Shown here: in pieces, positions 34,514 through 43,001 of the stretch
Position numbering within the stretch: position 1 is the stretch's first letter
Layout: every line of letters begins with the position of its first letter
From: Streptomyces sp. 71268
GTDB taxonomy: Bacteria; Actinomycetota; Actinomycetes; Streptomycetales; Streptomycetaceae
Reading direction: 5' to 3'
Assembly (NCBI RefSeq): GCF_029392895.1
Contig: NZ_CP114200.1
Span: forward strand, 7,818,501 to 7,882,500
Length of the DNA stretch: 64,000 nt
Translations under genes and position numbers: made by a program
Notes under the pieces: model-generated
Databases searched by the model: none
Seen by the model: only the letters and a program-made list of their open reading frames with translations
Told to the model about the DNA's origin: nothing

Positions 34514-35622
34514 AAGGTGGTCCTCGCCGGGTCGAAGTCCACCAGTTCCGCGGGCTGTTCACCGGAGACCAGCGCGGCCACCAGCTCGCCGGTGCGGCCC
34601 CCGGTGAGGATGCCCTGGCCGCCGTGGCCCGTGGCGACGACGACGCGGGGGTGGCCGGGCAGTCCGCCGATCAGGGGGCGGCCGTCCTTGGTCGCGGCGC
34701 GGAAGCCGTACCAGGTGTCGACCACCCGGGCCGTGCGGAGCGCGGGCCAGTTCCGGGCGACGTGGGCGAGCAGCATCAGGGTGCCTTCGACCGTGGGCCC
34801 CGGCGTGAGACCGGTGTCCTCCTCCGTGGCCCCGACCAGCACCGTGCGTCCGTCGGGTGCCGGGGCGAGGTAGAGCGGGCCGGAGACGATGTGGCGGGGG
34901 CGCTGGTCCGCCGACTCGGGGGCGAGGCGGAGCATCTGGCCCCTGAGGGGTCGTACGGGAAGCGCGGGCAGGCCGGGCAGCGCGCCGGCCCAGGCGCCCG
35001 CCGCCAGGACCAGGGTGTCGGCGCGGACCGGACCGTCGGGCAGCTCGGCGGTCACGCCCTGGTCGTCGGAGCGTAGGCCGAGGAGCGGGCAGTCGGTGCG
35101 CACGGTGACACCGGCCCGGCGTGCCTCGGCGACGAGGGCGTCCACGTAGGCGGGGGCGTCGACGACGGTGGCACCGGGATCGACGTAGGCGCCGTGCGCG
35201 GCCTTCCGCATCGTGGGCTCCAGAGCGGCGACCTCGTCCGGGGAGGCCCAGGAGCCGAGGAATCCGGGGTGCTCGGCCGCGAGCGCGGCCAGGCGGTCCG
35301 CGGCCGCCTCGTCGGCGACGGGCCGCAGCACTCCGCAGGCCCCCGACAGCGGGCGTGCCGGCGTCGCGAGTCGGTCGAGGTCCTTGGCCAGGGTCCGCTG
35401 ACCGCGGAGCGCGAAGGCGAGCATGGGCGGGTCCTGGAGGAGCCGCACGGAGGGTACGCCCACCCCGGCGGCGGCGCGGGAACCGGCTCCCGGCTCTTGG
35501 TCACGCTCGATCAGCAGTACGCGGGCGCCCGCGTGGGCCAGTTCGCGCGCCGTGGAGGCGCCGACCACACCGGCGCCCACGACGATCACGTCCGGCCGCC
35601 GGGCAGCGCTCTTGTCAGACAT
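34510..35622 (-). CDS. FAD-dependent glycine-oxidase/DAO-family oxidoreductase
   Basis: This protein of about 370 residues has the N-terminal FAD dinucleotide fold VIVVGAGVVGASTARELAHAG and IERDQEPGAGSRAAAG. The DAO-family C-terminus is TWYGFRAATKDGRPLIGGLP followed by GHGGQGILTGGRTGELVA. Relatives (glycine oxidase, ThiO) oxidise amines and amino acids to imines with O2. In this cluster the substrate could be the amine of an amino acid attached to, or released from, the scaffold peptide. I prefer the second ATG (35,622), which gives an 8-nt overlap with the upstream gene; the first, at 35,634, is also possible. It lies between two LanB-like genes. Confidence 0.87.
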   Translation of the reverse strand: MSDKSAARRPDVIVVGAGVVGASTARELAHAGARVLLIERDQEPGAGSRAAAGVGVPSVRLLQDPPMLAFALRGQRTLAKDLDRLATPARPLSGACGVLRPVADEAAADRLAALAAEHPGFLGSWASPDEVAALEPTMRKAAHGAYVDPGATVVDAPAYVDALVAEARRAGVTVRTDCPLLGLRSDDQGVTAELPDGPVRADTLVLAAGAWAGALPGLPALPVRPLRGQMLRLAPESADQRPRHIVSGPLYLAPAPDGRTVLVGATEEDTGLTPGPTVEGTLMLLAHVARNWPALRTARVVDTWYGFRAATKDGRPLIGGLPGHPRVVVATGHGGQGILTGGRTGELVAALVSGEQPAELVDFDPARTTL

Positions 35623-38206
35623 GGTGCTCCGCATCAGGGACGGTCGAGCCAGGGACAGTCGGATCAGAGGCGGGCGAGGAGGCTTCCCAACCCACGGTCA
35701 ACCGCCACTCGCAGCTGACGGGTCGTCCCGCGGGGCGCAGCCACCACTGCCCGGGCTCGGGCAGCATCTCGGTCAGGTCGACGGTCGGGGACTTGCGCAG
35801 GTAGTGCGAGAGGTGCAGCAGGCTGGTGGGGCAGTGCAGGTCAGCGAAGACGGGTTTGCGGGCGGCCGGTGACTTGGCGAACACCCGTCGGGGCAGGCCC
35901 AGTTGTTCCCTCATTTCAGCCGCCGCCCGCACGAGCGGCACCGGGTCGCGGGCCGCCGCCAACTCGCGCGTCCGGTCGGCGTCGAGACGCCACCGGCGAC
36001 GCCAGGCCACCACGTCGCCGACCAGGACGCGGGGCGCGTACGCGGCCTCGCGCAGCGGCAGCGGGGCGATCACCGGCGGCGGCCCGAACAGCCAGTTGGC
36101 GGGGCTGCGCGGGTGCCTGGCGCGCAGTCGTACGGGAGTGCCGTCCGGGGCGGCGAGGCGCAGGACACCGCCGCTCTCGTGGACGGTGAGCTGTGCCGCG
36201 TCCCACACGCGGGGGTGCGGCTGGGCGAGAGCGGCGCGGAACCGCACCGCGGGACCCGGCAGTTCCCGTTCGAAGGCCTTGCCCTGGGTGCGGCGGCAGA
36301 CGAGAGAGGCGACCTCGGGGCCCGCCCCGGCCGACGAGGTCCCCATGGTCCCCGAGGTCACGGCGGCCACCGCGGCCTCCGTGGCCGACGGTTCGGGGTC
36401 GAGCACGGACAGCTGGGACCACACCTGGGCGCCGTGGTGGACCTCGCCGATGACGAGGGGGTTGTCCGCCATGGACGTACGGGCGGGGTCGGCGCACAGG
36501 AAGATGTCGGGGGAGACGACGAGGCCGGGCGGCGGCTCGGTCAACAGGGGCGCGAGCGCGGCCGGTTCGAGGTGGGCGGTGCCGTCGATGGTGCGGGAGT
36601 CGATCAGCGCGTCGAGCCGGTCGAGCCAGGCGATGGGGCCGGGGGCGGCCTGGGCGTCGGCGACCGGTAGCGCGGCGTCCAGCTCCGCCACGAGCCGCAG
36701 ATAGCTCACCGGGCCGCCGCGGGACAGCTCGGCGTGGAGCGCCAATGCCCGGTCGTGGACCGCGCGTTGCACGACGGTGCTGTAGGAGGCGCACAGCAGC
36801 AGCGCGGGGGAGAGCCTGCGGATGAGGGTCTCGGTCTCCCCGGCCGGCACGGCGCACTCGGTCACCCCGCCCCGGTAGTCCTCGGTGACGAGCAGCCGAT
36901 CGGCGAAGTGGTCCCCGGCCCCGCGCCGGGCGGGCTCACCGGTGGCCTGGGTGAAGGCGGCTTCCAGCGCGTCGAGGTGGGGAACGTGGCCGGGCTCGGC
37001 CTCAGCCCCTCCGGTCGACTCCGTCGCCTCGCGGACCAGCGCGGCCACCGTGTCGCGCCACGGCTCGGCCACGGTGGCGCCCGAGCGCACGAGGTCGTCC
37101 AGTTGGCCGAGGAGCCAGGCGCCCGGGTCGTCCAGTGCGGTGGGGACCAGCGGGCGGCAGGTGAGCAGGCCGTGGGTCAGTAACTCCTCCACCACCGAGG
37201 GGTCGGGGCACCAGGACCGAAGCTCCGCACAGCTGTACCGTCCCGGCGCGGCGCGGCGCAGCACAGCCGCGTGGTGCGCGCCGAGGCGCACGCGACGGTC
37301 GGTCGCGGCGATCAGGAGTTGCCCGTCAGGGGTCAGTGCGCAACCGTCGCGCAGCCGCACCGGAAGGCGCTCCGCGAGGGCGGGGTCCCGGGCGGCGCGG
37401 TCGGCGAGCGCCTGGACCGCCCAGTGGGCGAGCCGGACGCTGCGTGCCTGTACGGGCCGACGGGCGTAGCGAAGCCGTGTGGTCGCCGCTTCGCCGCTGT
37501 CGCCGTTCTCGGCCTTCGCGGCTCTCTCACCGGTGTCGCGGGTGTCGCCCGTGTCGAAGGCGCCGTAATCGACGGGGCCGAAGAAGCTGACCGTCTCGTT
37601 CTTGGTGGCGAAGCGCTGGGCGTACGCGTACACCGTCCGCTCGGCCTGCCGGGTGGCCGAGCGGCGCCCCTGGGGGTCGGCCCGCATGGTGCGGGCCATG
37701 ATGGCCGCGGCCCCCGGATTGGAGACCGTGAGCGCGGCGGCGAAGCGGCGGTCGGCGAGGAGCGCGCGGAGCGCGTCGCGGCCGTGTTGCGCGGCGCGAC
37801 GGACCGCGTCGTCCAACTCCTGTTCGGCGCTGTCGAGCAGAGCGAGGCAGGCGTGCCAGTCGCGGACCCAGGCGGCGTCGAAGTGCTCGGCGACGGCCTC
37901 GGGGACCGGGCGCAGGGACGTGACCTCCCGCCGCGCCTTGTACACGGCCCTGAACAAGGGGCGGTCGGCCCGCGGGGCGCCGTCCGGCCGGTGTTCGAGC
38001 CGGTCCACGGCGGCATCGAACCGCTCCGGCCACTGCCGCAGCAACTGGGCCGCCCGCGCACGGGGTTTCGCTACGCGATCCAGGGCCTCGACGACCTCGG
38101 CCGCACCGCATTCCGTCAGCTCAATCGGGAATCCAGCGCTCCGAATAAGAAAACGGAATACGGGACGCCACTTTCCTGTAATCCCGGGCGTAATGATCTC
38201 GGGCAT
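35615..38206 (-). CDS. LanB N-terminal-type tRNA-dependent enzyme 3 (putative PEARL)
   Basis: At 863 residues this is the longest of the five. It has FATKNETVSFFGPVDYGAF, GDHFADRLLVTEDYRGG and RKPVFADLHCPTSLLHLSHY. It carries insertions rich in Asp/Thr/Ala around residues 220-240 and 650-670 that the others lack. There is no elimination domain. Start: the ATG at 38,206 has GAGGGAGG 5 nt upstream. It is the first gene of the minus-strand operon (LanB3, oxidase, LanB2, TldD, TldE, LanB1) and is divergent from the scaffold-peptide gene, so both share the 38,207-38,444 control region. Confidence 0.82.
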   Translation of the reverse strand: MPEIITPGITGKWRPVFRFLIRSAGFPIELTECGAAEVVEALDRVAKPRARAAQLLRQWPERFDAAVDRLEHRPDGAPRADRPLFRAVYKARREVTSLRPVPEAVAEHFDAAWVRDWHACLALLDSAEQELDDAVRRAAQHGRDALRALLADRRFAAALTVSNPGAAAIMARTMRADPQGRRSATRQAERTVYAYAQRFATKNETVSFFGPVDYGAFDTGDTRDTGERAAKAENGDSGEAATTRLRYARRPVQARSVRLAHWAVQALADRAARDPALAERLPVRLRDGCALTPDGQLLIAATDRRVRLGAHHAAVLRRAAPGRYSCAELRSWCPDPSVVEELLTHGLLTCRPLVPTALDDPGAWLLGQLDDLVRSGATVAEPWRDTVAALVREATESTGGAEAEPGHVPHLDALEAAFTQATGEPARRGAGDHFADRLLVTEDYRGGVTECAVPAGETETLIRRLSPALLLCASYSTVVQRAVHDRALALHAELSRGGPVSYLRLVAELDAALPVADAQAAPGPIAWLDRLDALIDSRTIDGTAHLEPAALAPLLTEPPPGLVVSPDIFLCADPARTSMADNPLVIGEVHHGAQVWSQLSVLDPEPSATEAAVAAVTSGTMGTSSAGAGPEVASLVCRRTQGKAFERELPGPAVRFRAALAQPHPRVWDAAQLTVHESGGVLRLAAPDGTPVRLRARHPRSPANWLFGPPPVIAPLPLREAAYAPRVLVGDVVAWRRRWRLDADRTRELAAARDPVPLVRAAAEMREQLGLPRRVFAKSPAARKPVFADLHCPTSLLHLSHYLRKSPTVDLTEMLPEPGQWWLRPAGRPVSCEWRLTVGWEASSPASDPTVPGSTVPDAEHHV

Positions 38207-38444
38207 TGCCCTCCCTCGGGAGCCACGAGGTCAGCGTGGAACCACTCCATGATCGGAAAGATTTCATTTGGGGGCCTTGCGTGTCAATAGTGACGGCCCC
38301 TACAGTTTCTTCGGCTACGCCTTGCTCGTCTTCTTCGAGTGCGCCCTGACCGGAGTGCGCCCTGACTGGTCCGAGCGGTTCCGCATAACGTCAGGGCGTC
38401 GGGGCGGGAATCGATAAAACACCGGATACAACGAGAGGATCGTC
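38207..38444. promoter_or_regulatory. Divergent control region of the RiPP-type cluster
   Basis: This 238-bp region between the minus operon and the scaffold-peptide gene is clearly richer in A/T than the coding DNA around it. It holds a perfect 14-nt direct repeat GAGTGCGCCCTGAC (38,337-38,350 and 38,353-38,366, 16-nt period). An inverted partial copy GTCAGGGCG lies at about 38,390-38,398. These are candidate operator sites for coordinated control of both operons. No promoter hexamers could be assigned with confidence, and no regulator gene lies inside the cluster. Confidence 0.55.
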
Positions 38445-38672
38445 ATGTCCGACAGCGAGAAGGTCCTGGACGCGAGCACCGCCGATGTGGTCGAGGGGGC
38501 CGAATCGGCTACGGGCGAAGTGGACAATGCCGAGGAGTTAACCCCTACGGCAGCCACCGAGCCCACTGAAGCGGCACAGCAGGACGGTCTTGACGACGGC
38601 CTCGACGACGATCTCGACGACATGGAATTCATGCTCGACGAGATCGAGAACCGCATCGCCCCGCTGGCCTGA
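38445..38672 (+). CDS. Acidic scaffold (precursor) peptide of the LanB/PEARL cluster
   Basis: This 75-residue peptide contains 13 Asp and 11 Glu against one Lys and one Arg. It has a Leu-Asp-Asp repeat tract at residues 48-59 and ends DEIENRIAPLA. There is no Cys, and the last Ser/Thr is Thr41, so the C-terminal 34 residues cannot form dehydroamino acids, thioethers or azoles. PEARL scaffold peptides are likewise short and acidic, and are extended at their C-terminus. A terminal Ala is in keeping with that use. GAGAGGA lies 5 nt before the ATG. Just 13 nt separate it from the next gene's ATG. It is the divergent first gene of the plus-strand operon. Confidence 0.85.
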   Translation: MSDSEKVLDASTADVVEGAESATGEVDNAEELTPTAATEPTEAAQQDGLDDGLDDDLDDMEFMLDEIENRIAPLA

Positions 38673-38685
38673 GAACATTCCCCAT

Positions 38686-40629
38686 ATGCTGCGAAGGCAG
38701 AACGGCGTGAAGGTACCGCCGACGCTTCTGTTGCTGGGCGCACCGCCAGTATCCCTTTATGAAGGTGACGTGGCGGAAATCAATATCGGCCCCGGCCTCC
38801 CTGCCGGGTTGGACGGCATGCGTCACATCCTGCTGAAACTGACCGCATCGGACGCGAACCGCGCGGCTGCGATCCGGAAAGTCGCCGAACGGCGCGCCGC
38901 TGAATGGAACATTCTCTTTCCCGGAGAGTTCCCCGACGCCGCCCCACTTCCCGTCATCGCCGCGACCTGTTCCGAGCGGCGCCTGCACGCCGAAAGCGAG
39001 CAGGTATTCCGGGTCATCACAGCGGTCGGCCAGGCGGTGACAGCCGCCGCCCAGGCCGAGCCGCTCACGCTGGTACTCCGCCGGGCCGCGGCCCTCGACC
39101 TGCCGACCCTGCGGGCCATTCCGCATCTGGTGGAGAGAGCCGCGCTCTGCGGAGCCCCGCTGCGCCTCGTCCTCGCCGAACTCGACCCCGACGGGCCCGA
39201 CGCGAACGCCGACGGTGCCGAACTGAGCGCCGACGGGCCTGACGCGGTCCCCGACGGCTTCGGCGACGCCGCGCGGGAACGCTCCGCGATCCGCCGCCTC
39301 TACCTCACCGCCCTCATCGACCGCCTCGGCGTCCCGGTGGAACCCGGTGACCCCGCCCTGGCAACCAGCACGCCGGCCGCACCAGCGGTCCGACCACCGA
39401 GCCGCGAACGCGAAGCCCTCGACGCCCTGCGGGCCGCCGCCTCACCCGAAGCCGCCGTCGCGGCGGCCATCGCCCTGATGCGCGCCGCGTTCTTCAACAC
39501 CCACCACGACATCGGCGTCCTCGCCGCCCACCGGCTCCTCGCCGAGGCCGACCAGCACCCCGTGCTGGACACCCGCGCCGTCCAACTCCTGCTGGAGGAG
39601 TGGGACCTCGGCGACGACCCCGGGTCCGTCGGCGTCGACGCCAGCGCCGTCACCAGCGCCGACGCCCTGCGCAGCCTCGCCCACCGCTACCTGGGCATGG
39701 TGCACGTCTTCGTACTCGACTACCGCACCGGCGCCGCACACCTGCGCCGCGCCGCCGACCTCGGCCCGGCCGTCGTGCGCGCCCGGGCCCAGCTGCTGCT
39801 CGCGCTCCTGCTCATCAAGCGCGTGCGGCGGGTCCCGGAAGGCTTCGCCGCGGCCGACGCCGGCCTGGCCGCCCTGGCGGGCGACACCTCCCCGGCCGCC
39901 GTAGTGGAGGCGGCCTGGTTGCACAACGTCAAGGCGCTCGGCCACGTCCAGCTCCGCGACGGGAGCGCGGCGATGGCCGAGGAGAGGATCGCGGTCCGCC
40001 TCATCGGGAAGCTGACCAACACCGACGCCACCCACCTCAAGGTCAACCTCATCTCGAACATCAGCGTCCTCAAGGAGTACGCGCGCCAGCCCGAGGCCGC
40101 CGTACAGGCGTGGCGCCGCTTCTCCCGGCGCAGCACCGAATGGGGCGACACCTTCTTCAAGCACCACGCCTACCGCGAGGCGGGACTCCTGGTCGCCGCC
40201 GGAGACGTCGAGCAGGCGCGGCCCCTCCTCGCCGAATCCCGCCGACTCGCCGAACTCGCCCACGACGACTTCTACGGCGCCCACATGGCCCTGGAACGCG
40301 GCACGTTGCTGCTCACGGCCGACCCCGACCAAGCCGCACGGGCCTTCGCCGACGCGAGGGACCACGCCATCGCGCTCGGCGACCCCTACCTGCGCGCGCT
40401 CGCGGTCGTCGGCGGCGCGGCGGCGGCCGGACAGATCGGCGACGCGCCCCGACACGAAGCGGCGGCACTCCTGGAAGCCTCCACCTCGTACCCCGAGCAG
40501 AGCGCCCGGCTCGCCGCCGCGCTCACCGACGGCACCGACGAGGAACTGCGCGCCTTCCTGCCCGCTCCCAGAACCAAACTCAACCGGCCCTTCGCCACCG
40601 TGCGGCTGGCCTTCCCGGAGCGCGCATGA
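38686..40629 (+). CDS. TPR-like helical protein with a degenerate N-terminal domain
   Basis: This protein of about 647 residues has a C-terminal 350 residues made of helix pairs resembling tetratricopeptide repeats (YRTGAAHLRRAADLGPAVV, LISNISVLKEYARQPEAAVQ, ARAFADARDHAIALGDPYL). The N-terminal 200 residues weakly resemble the P-loop half of STAND/LuxR-type ATPases (LTLVLRRAAALDLPTLRAIP followed by LRLVLAELD), but no Walker A motif and no HTH are visible. It is therefore unlikely to be an ordinary regulator. A structural or peptide-handling role is possible. Start: ATG at 38,686, or GTG at 38,707 with AAGG upstream. Its stop overlaps the next LanB-like gene (ATGA). I know no named family for it. 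Confidence 0.65.
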   Translation: MLRRQNGVKVPPTLLLLGAPPVSLYEGDVAEINIGPGLPAGLDGMRHILLKLTASDANRAAAIRKVAERRAAEWNILFPGEFPDAAPLPVIAATCSERRLHAESEQVFRVITAVGQAVTAAAQAEPLTLVLRRAAALDLPTLRAIPHLVERAALCGAPLRLVLAELDPDGPDANADGAELSADGPDAVPDGFGDAARERSAIRRLYLTALIDRLGVPVEPGDPALATSTPAAPAVRPPSREREALDALRAAASPEAAVAAAIALMRAAFFNTHHDIGVLAAHRLLAEADQHPVLDTRAVQLLLEEWDLGDDPGSVGVDASAVTSADALRSLAHRYLGMVHVFVLDYRTGAAHLRRAADLGPAVVRARAQLLLALLLIKRVRRVPEGFAAADAGLAALAGDTSPAAVVEAAWLHNVKALGHVQLRDGSAAMAEERIAVRLIGKLTNTDATHLKVNLISNISVLKEYARQPEAAVQAWRRFSRRSTEWGDTFFKHHAYREAGLLVAAGDVEQARPLLAESRRLAELAHDDFYGAHMALERGTLLLTADPDQAARAFADARDHAIALGDPYLRALAVVGGAAAAGQIGDAPRHEAAALLEASTSYPEQSARLAAALTDGTDEELRAFLPAPRTKLNRPFATVRLAFPERA

Positions 40630-43001
40630 GCTGGAAGCTCAGCGACACCTTCCTGCTGCGGCGGGCCGGCTTTCCCTTCGACCTGCTCGACGGGTTCGCC
40701 GCCACCGACCTCGCCCGCATCGCCCTGCGCTGGGCCGACGTCACGGAGGAGGCCGAGCGGCGGCGCCGGACACTGCTTGGCGAGCTGTTCCCCGCCGCCG
40801 TGGAACGGGCCCGCAAGCGCGAGGACCGAGCGGCGCTGCGCGGCCTGTCCGCGCTGCGCCGCTCGGTCGGCCGCCGCCGGGTCCGCCCCGCACCACCGGG
40901 CCTCGACGACGAGCTGACCCAAGCCCACCGCGCCTGGGCGGAACAGGCCGACCAAGCCACTCAGCTGGCCGCGGAGGCGCGACGCGCCGTGGCGCCCGCC
41001 TGGGAGAGCGCGGGCCGCGGCCTGCGCGAACTCGCCGAGCGCGAGGACATCTCCGACGCCCTCCTCCAACTCTCGCCCGACTTCCACGAAGCCACCACGC
41101 GCCACCTCGCCGACGACCGGCGCGCCGACGCGGCGTCCCGGGCGCACGACCGGCGCCTGTGGTCCTACCTGCAGCGCCTCGCCGCCAAGAACGAGACCAC
41201 CAGCGCCTTCGGTCCCGTGACCTTCGGCTCCTTCGGCGCGGTCGACGCACCGGAGACGGGCGCGGAACTCCCCGCCGGCGTACGCGAACGCGTCGCCTTC
41301 GTCTCGTTCTGGGCCGCCGTGGCCATCGGCCGCGCCGCGACCCGCAGCGCGGCCGTGCGCGACCTCGTCCCGGCGCGCCGCTTGCCCGCCGTCCACCTCG
41401 CCGGCGACCTGGCGACCCTGCCCGGCCGCCCGCCCGTCCAGCTCTCCGAGACCGAGCTGAGCGTGCTGCACGCCTGCGACGGCACCCGCGACGCCCGGGG
41501 CGTCGCCGACGCCACCCGGCTCGACATCGCCGCCACCCGCACGGCCCTCGCCGCCCTGGAGCGCTCCGCGCTCATCCAGCGGCGCTGCGAGCCGTGCTCC
41601 ACCAACCTCGACCCGCTGCACGACGTACTCGACCAACTCCCCGACACCCCCGAACTGCACGCGTTCACCGCCGCGGCGAGGGAGTTCGCCGATCTCGTCG
41701 CCGCCTTCGCCACCAGCCCGCCCGACGCGCGCCGCGCCGCGCTCCGCCGCGCCGAGCGGGCCTTCGAAACCCTCACGGGCACTCCCGCCCGACGCAACGC
41801 GGGCGGCACCTACGCCGACCGGCTCGTCCTCTTCGAGGACTGCCACGGAGACGGCCAGCCCCTCATCCTCCCAGAGCGCCTGCGGCAGCGCATCCAGCAC
41901 GAACTGCGCCCCGTGCTCGACTTCGGCCTCACCGTCGGACAGCGGGTGCGCACCGCCCACCGCCAGCTTGCCACCGAACTGCTCGCCGATACGGGCGAGT
42001 TGCCCTTCCTCGAATTCGCCGCGCGGCTCACCCGCGCCGTCGAAGAAGGCCGCCTGCGCCCGGCGCTCGCCCCGGTGGAACGGCTCCACGACGCCTACCG
42101 GAGCCTGGTCACCGACGCGAGCGACGGCCGCACCGCCCGCCTCGACCCCGACCGGCTGGCCGCACTCGGGCGGCCGGACGACACCCCCGCCTTCGTCAGC
42201 CCGGACCTGCTGCTCACCGGCGCCCGGCACGGCGAAGGTCCCCTCGTGCTCGGCGAGATCCACCCGTACGTCTTCGGCTGGGGCCTCCAGGGTGGCTTCG
42301 CCCCCGACCCGGAGGCGCTGCGGCAGGAACTGGCCGGGCTCCTGCCCGCCTGGGGCGGCCCCGACCGGCTCGCCACCGTGCTGCACCGCAGGCGCCACAA
42401 GGGTCTGATCACCAACCGCTTCCCGGGCACGTTCATCGAGGTCACCGGCACCGCGCGCAGCGCACCCCGCCGCGTGCCCATCAACGACCTGCGGGTCACC
42501 CTGCGCGACGGCGAGCCCACGCTGCTCGGCCCGGACGGCCCGCTGGAGCTGTACGTCGGCGAGGCGGACCACCCGCACCTGCGCGTCTTCGCCCCCGCCC
42601 AGGTCGAAGTGGCCCGGCTAGCCTTCGGCGAACGCACCCCGAGGGTCGTCGTCGGTGACGTCGTGGTGCAGCGCGCGGCCTGGCGGCCCGGTGACACCCA
42701 CCGTGAGGCCCTCGTGGCGGCCACCACCGAGCAACTGCCCGTGGCCGTCGCCTCGTTGCGCCGCGCCCTCGGCCTGCCCAGACATCTCTTCTCCCTCGGC
42801 GCGGGCGAGATCAAGCCCCTCTACCTGGACCTCGACTGCGTCCACAGCCAGTACGCGCTGCGACAGCAAGCCGAACGCGGGCCCCTGTCCCTGGTGGAGA
42901 TGCTCCCCGCGCCCGACCAGCTCTGGCTGCGCCGCTCCACCGGCGCCTTCACCAGCGAGCTGCGCCTGTCCATGTCCCGGGTGACGGGAGGCCGCGCGTG
43001 A
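40626..43001 (+). CDS. LanB N-terminal-type tRNA-dependent enzyme 4 (putative PEARL)
   Basis: This 791-residue protein has LAAKNETTSAFGPVTFGSF, GGTYADRLVLFEDCHG and IKPLYLDLDCVHSQYAL, and ends with the family's C-terminal SELRLSMSRV strand. There is no elimination domain. It is encoded on the same transcript as the scaffold peptide, so it may act first on it. The ATG at 40,626 overlaps the stop of the TPR-like gene. The open frame extends far upstream in the shadow of that gene, but the conserved N-terminal FLLRRAGFPFDLLD segment begins right after this ATG. Confidence 0.83.
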   Translation: MSWKLSDTFLLRRAGFPFDLLDGFAATDLARIALRWADVTEEAERRRRTLLGELFPAAVERARKREDRAALRGLSALRRSVGRRRVRPAPPGLDDELTQAHRAWAEQADQATQLAAEARRAVAPAWESAGRGLRELAEREDISDALLQLSPDFHEATTRHLADDRRADAASRAHDRRLWSYLQRLAAKNETTSAFGPVTFGSFGAVDAPETGAELPAGVRERVAFVSFWAAVAIGRAATRSAAVRDLVPARRLPAVHLAGDLATLPGRPPVQLSETELSVLHACDGTRDARGVADATRLDIAATRTALAALERSALIQRRCEPCSTNLDPLHDVLDQLPDTPELHAFTAAAREFADLVAAFATSPPDARRAALRRAERAFETLTGTPARRNAGGTYADRLVLFEDCHGDGQPLILPERLRQRIQHELRPVLDFGLTVGQRVRTAHRQLATELLADTGELPFLEFAARLTRAVEEGRLRPALAPVERLHDAYRSLVTDASDGRTARLDPDRLAALGRPDDTPAFVSPDLLLTGARHGEGPLVLGEIHPYVFGWGLQGGFAPDPEALRQELAGLLPAWGGPDRLATVLHRRRHKGLITNRFPGTFIEVTGTARSAPRRVPINDLRVTLRDGEPTLLGPDGPLELYVGEADHPHLRVFAPAQVEVARLAFGERTPRVVVGDVVVQRAAWRPGDTHREALVAATTEQLPVAVASLRRALGLPRHLFSLGAGEIKPLYLDLDCVHSQYALRQQAERGPLSLVEMLPAPDQLWLRRSTGAFTSELRLSMSRVTGGRA

